55,390 bases of DNA from a virus. The stretch covers positions 1-55,390 of IMG/VR virus record IMGVR_UViG_3300044984_002141. One strand, 5' to 3'. Below are positions 22,900-31,178 of this stretch, one piece after another (the stretch's first letter is position 1; each line of letters begins with the position of its first letter). The notes under the pieces were generated by a model that made no database searches, was not told the origin of the DNA, and saw only the letters and a list, made by a program, of their open reading frames with translations. The translations under genes were made by a program, and so were the position numbers.

Positions 22900-23709
22900 T
22901 TAACGGTTTTTTGCGTCTGACCAAATATATGTATGGTTTCTAGTCGCAATCTTATATCCTTTTGCCTGGTATTTTTCAACAATTGGTGCAATCTGTAATT
23001 GATCATCACGTGTTGTACCTAATGGCATAATCCAGTACTCGAATGGAACGGTCACACTTGTACGTTTAGCATTGAGCACTGAAACTACTAAGTCTAACTC
23101 TTCTTCACACTCTGCAGTATCACTACATACAAATTTTAATTGACCAGGATAATCTGTTAATATATGGATGATATTATCATAGTCAACAGCATCAATCTCA
23201 CCACTAACTGCAAGTAATTTTGGACTTATTGAAAAGAATATTTCAAAATATGGGGATCTCTCATACTGATCTTCGAGAGCCATTATAAATTCCGGTATTA
23301 ACGCTTGGGTACCGTTAGTTTCAATTGTAATGAATATAGGTGTATTGTTTACGTTGCGCTCATTGAGGACCCCTAAGATCTCCATAAGCATTTTTTGATA
23401 TTTAACCAGTAATGGCTCACCACCAGTTAATACAAAATGAATATCGTTTTTAGTAATTGGATGTCTAAAAAGTCCATCAGGATTGCTTGTCGTTTTTAAC
23501 ATTTCAATCCAATTATCTACTATTTCAACAGCAGTATACGTATTTGAACCATCTTTAAATGCTGGATTCCAGCTATATTCCGTATCACAAGGAAATCCAG
23601 GACACTTTAGATTACATCCAAATACTCTGGCCCATAAGGATGGCTGACCTGCATATGAACCTTCACCTTGAATAGAAAAGAACTGCTCTGATAACCTATA
23701 CTTATTCAT
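22900..23709 (-). CDS. queE: 7-carboxy-7-deazaguanine synthase QueE (radical SAM)
   Basis: 269 residues. The N-terminal FFSIQGEGSYAGQPSLWARV is the QueE signature. The radical SAM cluster Cys are C32, C36 and C41 (GCNLKCPGFPCDTEYSW), spaced CX3CX4C rather than CX3CX2C. LTGGEPLL is the SAM-contacting motif, and FITIETNGTQ and FFSISPKL follow. QueE rearranges carboxy-tetrahydropterin to the 7-deazaguanine ring. TAGGAG precedes the ATG, and a near-consensus sigma-70 promoter lies upstream. The protein is somewhat longer than the common 210-250 residues. It partners functionally with folE and queC. Confidence 0.92.
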   Translation of the reverse strand: MNKYRLSEQFFSIQGEGSYAGQPSLWARVFGCNLKCPGFPCDTEYSWNPAFKDGSNTYTAVEIVDNWIEMLKTTSNPDGLFRHPITKNDIHFVLTGGEPLLVKYQKMLMEILGVLNERNVNNTPIFITIETNGTQALIPEFIMALEDQYERSPYFEIFFSISPKLLAVSGEIDAVDYDNIIHILTDYPGQLKFVCSDTAECEEELDLVVSVLNAKRTSVTVPFEYWIMPLGTTRDDQLQIAPIVEKYQAKGYKIATRNHTYIWSDAKNR

Positions 23710-23734
23710 ATATTACTCCTATGTGTAAAATTGT

Positions 23735-23763
23735 ATTATAATATAGATTACAATAAAAGTCAA
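23735..23763 (-). promoter_or_regulatory. Strong sigma-70-type promoter for queE
   Basis: On the minus strand TTGACT (23763-23758), a 17-base spacer and TATAAT (23740-23735): 11 of 12 consensus bases. The ATG follows 26 bases after the -10 box. It overlaps the stop codon of the upstream leftward gene. It implies early expression by host RNA polymerase. Confidence 0.7.
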
Positions 23764-24056
23764 ACATATGGACTATCATCACTATTCAGTTTCCAGCTAC
23801 CATCACGTATACCAGCATCCGTAGCTTTTTGTAGCTGTTTTACAGCATATATCACAATATCATTATACTGCTTATATGACGGATCTTTAAAATCTTTAGG
23901 TACTTGAGCACCAGATGCTTGATAGCATTGATTTACTAAATTAACCGCACCAGAAACTTTTTGTTGTGGATTTTTAATTTGTGTAAGTAGTAGCTTCTTG
24001 ATAGCTACAATAATGTCGTATGCAACGACATTTTCAAACAATTCGTATATTTTCAT
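23760..24056 (-). CDS. Small unknown protein with capsid-targeting-like N-terminus
   Basis: 98 residues from the ATG at 24056. An open frame continues back to a GTG at 24137, but that region has no start signal. The N-terminus MKIYELFENV follows the M-K-x-Y-x-x-F-x-E pattern of T4 capsid targeting sequences. The rest is helical with SYKQYNDIVIYAVKQLQKA near the end. A weak late-promoter-like ACTAAATA (24090-24083) lies 27 bases upstream on the minus strand. It may be an internal head protein; this is inference from the N-terminus. Confidence 0.5.
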   Translation of the reverse strand: MKIYELFENVVAYDIIVAIKKLLLTQIKNPQQKVSGAVNLVNQCYQASGAQVPKDFKDPSYKQYNDIVIYAVKQLQKATDAGIRDGSWKLNSDDSPYV

Positions 24057-24156
24057 AGTTTTTAATTGTTGTAAAATATAACTATTTAGTGGATTTATCC
24101 TTGAAGATAAGCCACAATACGTATTATGTCCAATCACATAAACAAGGTAATTAAAT

Positions 24157-24945
24157 ATGTTTTTAAATCCGCAACAGATAGTCGATCAAAAATTAGTATC
24201 AGGTACAATTCGCGTTGAACCAAATGCTATTGATTTTACATTAGATAGCTTACACCACTTTCAACAATCACTATTTTACTTCTCAAACAATAAGTCAAAT
24301 GTTATGCATCGAGCTAGATGTGAGGTACCGGTTGTTGATGTGTATGAGTATAATCGTACTAGCGGCTTAGGTGATAGAGGTCATCTACCAGGTGATGCAA
24401 GTGGTTGGCTATTAGATCCTGGTACAAGCTATGATGCAATGAGTAATGTGTATATTGAAGTACCTGAGAAGATGTCAGCAATGTTAGTTATTAGATCTAC
24501 TGCTAACCGTAATGGCGTCACTTTAACCTGTGGTTTGTATGATTCAGGATTTAAGGGTAATATTGGTTTTGCATTGCATGTTGCAAAAGATGTTGGTTCT
24601 ACCTTTATCGAACAGGGTACTTATATTGGTCAAGTAATCTTTGTTGCATCTGAAAGTGCCGGTACGTACTCAGGTGGTTATAACACTAAAAAAGGTGAAC
24701 ATTGGGTCGATGCGATAAACACACCAAAGCTCGCACTAAAAAATGATGCTAATAGTATTGTAGTGGTATCTGATGAATCAATCGATATGTATCCACCGGT
24801 TGATATTGTCGATATTAGAGGTGATGATGAGTCGACTATTTCAGGTGGTATAAGTGAGCTAGATGTATTAGTTGAATCGCCTGTTGAAGCGGTAGCTGCT
24901 ACAACTAAAGCACCTAAAGCTACAAAGACTACAAAAGCTAAATAA
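24157..24945 (+). CDS. dUTPase/dCTP-deaminase-like protein
   Basis: 262 residues. The DCD/dUTPase fold motifs are present: LVIRSTANRNGVTLTCGLYDSGFKGNIGFALHV (about 108-140), then GTYIGQVIFVASE and SGGYN, which correspond to the R-S-x-x-R-x-G, D-x-G-x-x-G and G-Q-x-x-F motifs of the superfamily. Such enzymes hydrolyse dUTP or deaminate dCTP, keeping uracil out of phage DNA. The N-terminal 100 residues and the C-terminal Lys/Thr/Ala tail (KAPKATKTTKAK) are extra. AAGGTAA precedes the ATG and a strong terminator follows. Which of the two reactions it performs cannot be decided by eye. Confidence 0.72.
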   Translation: MFLNPQQIVDQKLVSGTIRVEPNAIDFTLDSLHHFQQSLFYFSNNKSNVMHRARCEVPVVDVYEYNRTSGLGDRGHLPGDASGWLLDPGTSYDAMSNVYIEVPEKMSAMLVIRSTANRNGVTLTCGLYDSGFKGNIGFALHVAKDVGSTFIEQGTYIGQVIFVASESAGTYSGGYNTKKGEHWVDAINTPKLALKNDANSIVVVSDESIDMYPPVDIVDIRGDDESTISGGISELDVLVESPVEAVAATTKAPKATKTTKAK

Positions 24946-24972
24946 TTAACCTTTAGTTATTTAATAATATAT

Positions 24973-25004
24973 AAAGCACAGATATACAATATCTGTGCTT
25001 TTTT
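24973..25004 (+). terminator. Intrinsic terminator after the dUTPase-like gene
   Basis: A 13-base perfect stem (24973-24985 with 24989-25001; core GCACAGATAT), loop ACA, then a run of Ts to 25004. It closes the rightward accessory unit before the long structural region. Confidence 0.88.
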
Positions 25005-25024
25005 ATTGTTTTATGGATTAATAC

Positions 25025-27229
25025 ATGTCGAAGAAGAAACCATCTGCAACGTTTGAAGAATTTAAATCTTTTATACAAAGTCTACATCTAAGAAATGACT
25101 CAGAGCTTAGAGATTATATTACCGCAAATAATCGCGGAGAGGTATTTTTTAATCGTTTAGGTATGCGTTGTCCTCTTTGCCCATTTAATGTTAGCTATTA
25201 TCTACTAAAGAGCACATACCCGGAATACAAAAACTTTAACGACCTAATGGGTATTCCACCAAAACCTAAACCGTACCCAGTTGAATATAAGACAGTTAAA
25301 CAAGCACGTAGATTTATATTAGATAACGTACCATTAAATACATTAGAAGATTGGGATGTTTATTGTGAATTAAGTCGAAATACGAGTAGTGATACTATTA
25401 TATTTAACGGATACACAGTTCCCAAGCGACCTGATTGGATACCTGAAGATATTGCAGGTACGTATGGTCCTGTGGCAATACAATACAGTATTAGTTGGTT
25501 TTTCAATATACAACCACCTGAACCTGTACCTCATTCAAAATACGCACCATACGAGCAGGCTAGAGCATTTGTACATACATTAGGGCTTGCGACGACCAAT
25601 CACTGGTTACGGTATGTTAAGGCTACTAATAGTGGTAAAAAATATAAATTTGTAGATGGTACAATATTACCACCTAGACCATCATGGGTACCCGGATTAC
25701 CAGAAAGTGTGTATATTACATACGGTGGTTGGGTATCATGGAAAGATTTTCTAGGTGATGCTGAATATCAAAAAGTAATGCCGTTTGAAGAGGCTCGTGC
25801 GTTTGTACAGTCACTGCACTTATCGTCATATAAAGAATATCGTGCATATTACTTACATTCTAAGAAGATTGGGGTATTTCGTAATCAATTTGATGAGGTA
25901 TGTGAACTCCCACCATATAATTTACCACCATTACCGCATGAAGTGTATAAGAAATTAGGTGTATGGACTGATTATGCGGATTTTATTGGTAAAGCTAACA
26001 ATAAGATTAACTATATGGATTACGAGACTGCAAAACAGTTTGTAGTTCCACTAGAGCTGTCCACACCATCTGAGTGGCAGATGTATATTGAGATTTCAAC
26101 ACAATATGGTACGTATGTAAATGCAAGTGGAGCTGAATTACCAGCACCACCCATGAATTTACACAAATACCCAATGTTTTATTATAAATGTCGTAAGGAA
26201 TGGAGGGGTTGGACTGATTTTTTACGTGGAGATAGTATATTATCATGTAATCGTAATGCAAATACTCGATCACTAATAAAACGCACATATTGGACTTATG
26301 AGCAAGCTAGATCATATGTACAAGAACTTAGACTAACTAGTGTTAAAGAATACGTTGCTTATATTAATTGTGATCCGCACCTACCATTCTACAATAAACA
26401 TATGATGCGTTGTACTCCAAGGCCTGATATGTTACCTAAAAATACATCAAATTATTATATGTCTCAATTTACATGGGTAAATTGGATTGATTTTTTGGGG
26501 TTAACTGAAAAGCAAGGGGTACCATACGAGGATTGTAAGTTTTATGCAAATAAGTATAATATTAAAAAACAAACGCATTGGGCTCGAGTAGTAAAAGCAA
26601 ATAATTTACCTGTACCGATAGATGTTGAAGGCTATTATAGGGTACGTGGGTTGTGGGTGAGCTGGAATGATCTATTTGATATTATTGAATATGATATATT
26701 ACCATACGATGAAGCAAAAACATATATCACATCATTAAACTTAACATCAGTCGCAGGGTACGCTAAATGGTGGCAAGCAAATAAACCGGTATTTTTACCA
26801 CCATTATTAACATATTATAAGAAATATGATGAATACAACTCATCTGATATGTTAGGATTAACGTTAACTGCTAAATTTGATAATATACGTAACGATATTA
26901 GTGTTTTTTACATATCGCGATACTCAGATGATCCTACTAATATAATATCAATATCTGTTGATAGTTATGGTAAAGCTAATGCGCTGCAAGCGGTAAATCG
27001 AAAACATCAAACAGTCATAGCTATGTTTGATTTGTTTGGGCGTGTAGATGAATTGCGTAGAATTTCAAACATGTACTGTGATCCATATTCGGGTGGAGAA
27101 AGTAATCAATATGTAACTACTAATTTAAATCAATTGCTGTTTGCATTGAGACATGAGTTTCATGAGACGCAAATATATAAAAGCGTCACTATCGATAGAG
27201 TAAATGCTGATTCACTACAGTACATTTAG
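25025..27229 (+). CDS. Repeat protein with about eight INT_rpt-like units
   Basis: 734 residues. Eight tandem units of 55-72 residues each begin like PYEQARAFV or PFEEARAFVQSLHL and end like GGWVSWKDFLG, approximate starts being residues 9, 92, 176, 252, 332, 425, 502 and 561. This is the pattern of the phage-integrase repeat unit (INT_rpt) family, best known from algal viruses and bacterial proteins. No recombinase catalytic residues are seen. The last 120 residues are a different domain (DISVFYISRYSDDP ... VTIDRVNADSL). The gene sits between the accessory block and the late tail operon. Its role, perhaps DNA binding, is unknown. Confidence 0.65.
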   Translation: MSKKKPSATFEEFKSFIQSLHLRNDSELRDYITANNRGEVFFNRLGMRCPLCPFNVSYYLLKSTYPEYKNFNDLMGIPPKPKPYPVEYKTVKQARRFILDNVPLNTLEDWDVYCELSRNTSSDTIIFNGYTVPKRPDWIPEDIAGTYGPVAIQYSISWFFNIQPPEPVPHSKYAPYEQARAFVHTLGLATTNHWLRYVKATNSGKKYKFVDGTILPPRPSWVPGLPESVYITYGGWVSWKDFLGDAEYQKVMPFEEARAFVQSLHLSSYKEYRAYYLHSKKIGVFRNQFDEVCELPPYNLPPLPHEVYKKLGVWTDYADFIGKANNKINYMDYETAKQFVVPLELSTPSEWQMYIEISTQYGTYVNASGAELPAPPMNLHKYPMFYYKCRKEWRGWTDFLRGDSILSCNRNANTRSLIKRTYWTYEQARSYVQELRLTSVKEYVAYINCDPHLPFYNKHMMRCTPRPDMLPKNTSNYYMSQFTWVNWIDFLGLTEKQGVPYEDCKFYANKYNIKKQTHWARVVKANNLPVPIDVEGYYRVRGLWVSWNDLFDIIEYDILPYDEAKTYITSLNLTSVAGYAKWWQANKPVFLPPLLTYYKKYDEYNSSDMLGLTLTAKFDNIRNDISVFYISRYSDDPTNIISISVDSYGKANALQAVNRKHQTVIAMFDLFGRVDELRRISNMYCDPYSGGESNQYVTTNLNQLLFALRHEFHETQIYKSVTIDRVNADSLQYI

Positions 27230-27234
27230 CATTT

Positions 27235-27242
27235 GATAAATA
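27235..27242 (+). promoter_or_regulatory. Late-promoter-like site (GATAAATA)
   Basis: Seven of eight match to TATAAATA, 43 bases before the ATG at 27285 that opens the three large tail genes. It shares its extended context (GATAAATATG) with the site at 35981. Confidence 0.55.
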
Positions 27243-27284
27243 TGTAAATCGACCCTATTTTTGATTTTCCGAGATGAGCAATTA

Positions 27285-30200
27285 ATGTCTGACAATTCCG
27301 ATTACAAGCTAGATTATCTTAAGATAGATGAATTATTCCCGTCTGTATTTAACACAGACGTAAATAAATCCGTATATAGTAACAGTTTTAACCGGTTCCT
27401 TACAAAAAATGACAATGTTCGTGTTACCGGAACTATCGGAAATCAGTTAAATGTTAATATAATTCAAGAAGATACAATTCATCGCCAAGCTAACCAACTA
27501 CAACCATTAATTTTCTCTACTAATTCTACAGCAGAAGAATTAGGTTCTATTATTGATGTTCAAATTAATTCATTTAAAGATATATTAACAAAATCCGCTC
27601 AGATTGGTATTGATATTGATAAATTTGATCAGTGGGGTGATTGTAATCAATTTGTATTTGCACCACCCATTGATATTGATAAGTTTATTAACTATCGTGA
27701 TTACTTCTGGACCGATGTTAGTGAGCCAGACTATATCACTATTGAGAATAAAATAACAGTATATCAATCAGCACTTTTTGAAGCCAATAATACTCTTACA
27801 TTAGCTCTACAAAATAAAGACGCTAGCTTAGAATTGACTGCTAGACGTGCGGTAGCTGAATATAGTATCAAATTAAATGACGCTATTACAGATGTTACAT
27901 CAGCATTAACACCTACTAATACATCTACCCCAATCAACCACAAATATATGTGGTCTGCAACTAACACCTGGGTTCATAGATCAGATTTAGTTATTACTCA
28001 GGATGGAAAGCCGTTATATAATTATGCAGTACCTGCTACTATGCCAATCATCGAATATGCTGATGATATAGAGGTTAATGAGTGGATATTTTTAAAACAT
28101 AACTGGTTGTATCGTAAAGATGCGGTGTCACCATGGATTAAATCTAATACAGAACCTACCACTAGTGAGCTTTCACTACGTATACCTATAATCTCAGCTA
28201 ATTTAACAAAAAACTCATTTGTAGTAGAATATCGTGATGGATTATATGAAGGCTTAGAATTTTTTGTAACTCAATCATTATATAATAATGGTGTTTATAA
28301 AATTATCAGTTTATCAACTAATACCGTTGCAAAAACAATTGAGATAATTGTTGATAAGTTAGTTCGTTCGACCGGTGCAGCTAATAGATATGTACAATAC
28401 GACTCACATGAATATTATGGTACTGCAAACGTAACCGAAGTAGATAACAATGGTGTTAAATATAATCTCACTTGCGGTACAATTGTACCGGTAGTAGTTA
28501 CTAGCTATGGTGATCCGTGGTTAGGATTATATGCACATTGGAAATTAGATTCTATTGAAAAACCAGTACCTGCTCCAAATCAACCAATCAATCCTGAGCA
28601 ATATAGTGTATCGTATAAAATTACACAAAGTGGTTTTGGGTTTGATGAGGATATGACATTAGATGCTGGTTCATATGGGTATGATGATCAGGTAATCTTT
28701 GATATTCCTGGAACATATATCTTGGATTCTGATGATATTCAAGTATACTTTAATGGTGTACGTCAATACGGTACTTATGACGAAATTAAAGAATTTACAC
28801 CAGCTCAACAATTTGATATTGCTCCGTTAGATACAGATCGCTTTAGCCTTGCAGATAATAATTCAACAGTATTAGTTGATAAAATTCAATTACTAACACC
28901 ACTTAATGTGGGTGATGTTTTAACTATTAAAGTTGGAGCAGCTGCGTTATCTGACACAGTACGTAGACAGATTCCAATTAGAGTTCACAGCGTTAAAGAT
29001 AGTGATGCTAAGCCAAACATTATGATTAGCAACATAATGGCATACCGTAAACATGAGCCTGCAAAAATTGATAATAATCAATATATCAACTTTAACATTT
29101 ATGATGTTTTTGGTAAGCATACTGGTACAGCTAATAACATATTTAAATATAAAGAAGATTCGCAGGCTGCAGTGCACCCAACATTAAATGTGCGCACACC
29201 TACTCATAACGGTAACTATGTGTTTGAACATCTATTGTTTGATGGTAAACTCTTATGTTATAAGCAGAATTCAGTATTAACTACTATATGGAAGCCAGCT
29301 GGTAAGTATGTACCAGTTAAGGTTGATGCGTATCGTCAACCATTAATAGACAACAAGACTTTAGCGGATGGAACGATAGTAAAATCTACCGGTGTTTACG
29401 TATTAAACGATGGAAGTACACGTGAGTCAATAGTTGGTGATTGGGATATACCTGATCCATTGAGATATAATGTGATGCATGAATGTCGCAATGAATTATT
29501 ATTCACTGAAATGTTCGCTCATTTTACCTCAATCTTATCTGCACAGGTTGCACCGAGCGGTATTGATTTATCTGGTGCAGCAGCAGGTAAATTATTAACT
29601 ACGTATAATTATAAAAATGGTACAATAAAAGAGCATAATGGTGGATTTGATTTCTTTATTTCCGCAATGCATCAGAATGCTATTAGTATACTGTCACTAT
29701 TTCGATTTGCAAAGACACAGTACGCAAGTTGCTTACAATATTTACACAGTGAGGTAATTAGTGCTATTATTTCGAGCATTGCCGCAAAAAACACAAATTT
29801 TGACGATCTAATTGCAACTGTTACACCTATAGCAATTGCAGCTGCAACGAATAATATTAAATTAAATAGTTTGTTTTTTGATTCTACCACTAGTGATGGT
29901 GGTACCGGGTTACCAAACTGGATAGCTACACTTCCAATTTTAGGGTTAATACCTGCAACGCAACCTACATTATTAGATAATGGTAAGATTAGAAAAGTTA
30001 GACATCATGACGGACACCTTAGTGATTTTGCGCTAACTGAAAAAGATTTAAATAAAATTAAGCAGGTTTTAACGGTAGTTGAATCAGATGAACGTCCAGC
30101 TTTTTCACAAGGCACGTTATGGCTTAACAATGGATTTTATATATGTACTGCTGATATAGTATCTAACAATGAACCACCAATCAATATGGTAATTGGTAGT

Positions 30201-31178
30201 ACGTGGTATAAACCAGCTACGGAAACGTTATTTCAAAAAAGTACGAATGGTTGGGATGCAATTGATATATCTAACGCTTGGGTATTGATTGATTTTTCAT
30301 TAGTGATTGCATCAGTGGTGTTAGATGTTGAGCGTCGGTTATATGAGCGAGCTACTAGTGTTGCACCTAATGTAATGTACCGTGGATTGTCTGCATGGAT
30401 AATAAGTAATGATTACCCAGCACTACAAGCAAATTTAAAATCTGCATATATTGAATACGTTAAGTCACAACAAACCGTGTTACCGGTATACGATTTTAAT
30501 TTAAGTGATCCATTTACATATAATTACAGTAAGATACCAACCAACTCCAACACTGTTATCAATTATCAAAATAGCAGGAATTGGGCTGCGAGATGGTATA
30601 CTATATACGAACTACAGTACGGTACAGCATATCCTCATTTAGAACCATGGGTGTTGCAAGGGTATGTCACGAAACCCACCAATTGGGATCAAATATATAA
30701 AAGTACAAATACAACTGCACGATGGAAGACATCAATGTGGGCTAATATACGTGAGGGGGTAATTCACTCTTCATTACAGACCACTCCAAGCAACGTTCCA
30801 GTTTATAGTGTGTTAAGCGTCAATGATACTGATACTACATATGGTTCGTATACACCTGGTGACTTATTACCTCCATATGTTGCTATTGCTGAATTAATTA
30901 ATAATAATTCATTAATTACTGGCCCGTTACCAGCTATAAGTAGTATCAAAGATACGTATTCTTTTGGTCAGCAAAGCTTATCAGAACGTAGTTGGATGGA
31001 CTCAATTGAATACCCATACGCTAAATTAGCTGCAATGTTTAAATTACAGCCAATTAAAACACTGTATACTACGTTTGGTATTGATACTATTACCGTAAAT
31101 GGGTTACACATTGATGTGCGTACACAACGAGTACCCACACACACAGATACAATTTTTCACGGAATCACTAATTCATGA
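27285..31178 (+). CDS. Large virion protein (tail/baseplate-associated)
   Basis: 1297 residues from the ATG at 27285. A TTG eight codons upstream is possible but less likely. The sequence is rich in Asn, Thr and aromatic residues, with segments such as PPIDIDKFINYRDYFW, TNTWVHRSDL, MPIIEYADDIEV and LGLYAHWKLDS. These I associate with giant structural proteins of large marine myoviruses. Its stop overlaps the start of the next gene (ATGA). A late promoter lies just upstream. It is probably part of a baseplate or long tail appendage; no enzymatic domain is visible. Confidence 0.6.
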   Translation: MSDNSDYKLDYLKIDELFPSVFNTDVNKSVYSNSFNRFLTKNDNVRVTGTIGNQLNVNIIQEDTIHRQANQLQPLIFSTNSTAEELGSIIDVQINSFKDILTKSAQIGIDIDKFDQWGDCNQFVFAPPIDIDKFINYRDYFWTDVSEPDYITIENKITVYQSALFEANNTLTLALQNKDASLELTARRAVAEYSIKLNDAITDVTSALTPTNTSTPINHKYMWSATNTWVHRSDLVITQDGKPLYNYAVPATMPIIEYADDIEVNEWIFLKHNWLYRKDAVSPWIKSNTEPTTSELSLRIPIISANLTKNSFVVEYRDGLYEGLEFFVTQSLYNNGVYKIISLSTNTVAKTIEIIVDKLVRSTGAANRYVQYDSHEYYGTANVTEVDNNGVKYNLTCGTIVPVVVTSYGDPWLGLYAHWKLDSIEKPVPAPNQPINPEQYSVSYKITQSGFGFDEDMTLDAGSYGYDDQVIFDIPGTYILDSDDIQVYFNGVRQYGTYDEIKEFTPAQQFDIAPLDTDRFSLADNNSTVLVDKIQLLTPLNVGDVLTIKVGAAALSDTVRRQIPIRVHSVKDSDAKPNIMISNIMAYRKHEPAKIDNNQYINFNIYDVFGKHTGTANNIFKYKEDSQAAVHPTLNVRTPTHNGNYVFEHLLFDGKLLCYKQNSVLTTIWKPAGKYVPVKVDAYRQPLIDNKTLADGTIVKSTGVYVLNDGSTRESIVGDWDIPDPLRYNVMHECRNELLFTEMFAHFTSILSAQVAPSGIDLSGAAAGKLLTTYNYKNGTIKEHNGGFDFFISAMHQNAISILSLFRFAKTQYASCLQYLHSEVISAIISSIAAKNTNFDDLIATVTPIAIAAATNNIKLNSLFFDSTTSDGGTGLPNWIATLPILGLIPATQPTLLDNGKIRKVRHHDGHLSDFALTEKDLNKIKQVLTVVESDERPAFSQGTLWLNNGFYICTADIVSNNEPPINMVIGSTWYKPATETLFQKSTNGWDAIDISNAWVLIDFSLVIASVVLDVERRLYERATSVAPNVMYRGLSAWIISNDYPALQANLKSAYIEYVKSQQTVLPVYDFNLSDPFTYNYSKIPTNSNTVINYQNSRNWAARWYTIYELQYGTAYPHLEPWVLQGYVTKPTNWDQIYKSTNTTARWKTSMWANIREGVIHSSLQTTPSNVPVYSVLSVNDTDTTYGSYTPGDLLPPYVAIAELINNNSLITGPLPAISSIKDTYSFGQQSLSERSWMDSIEYPYAKLAAMFKLQPIKTLYTTFGIDTITVNGLHIDVRTQRVPTHTDTIFHGITNS

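Noticed and set aside
15475-24000. tRNA genes in the accessory block
   Set aside because: Gaps are short and no cloverleaf or T-loop (GGTTCGA-type) sequence was found.
24057-24137. N-terminal extension of the gene at 23760 to a GTG
   Set aside because: No ribosome site, while the ATG at 24056 gives a capsid-targeting-like start and a late-type site at sensible spacing.
25025-27229. Site-specific integrase
   Set aside because: Only integrase-associated repeats are seen; no tyrosine or serine recombinase catalytic residues, and no attachment-site repeats.
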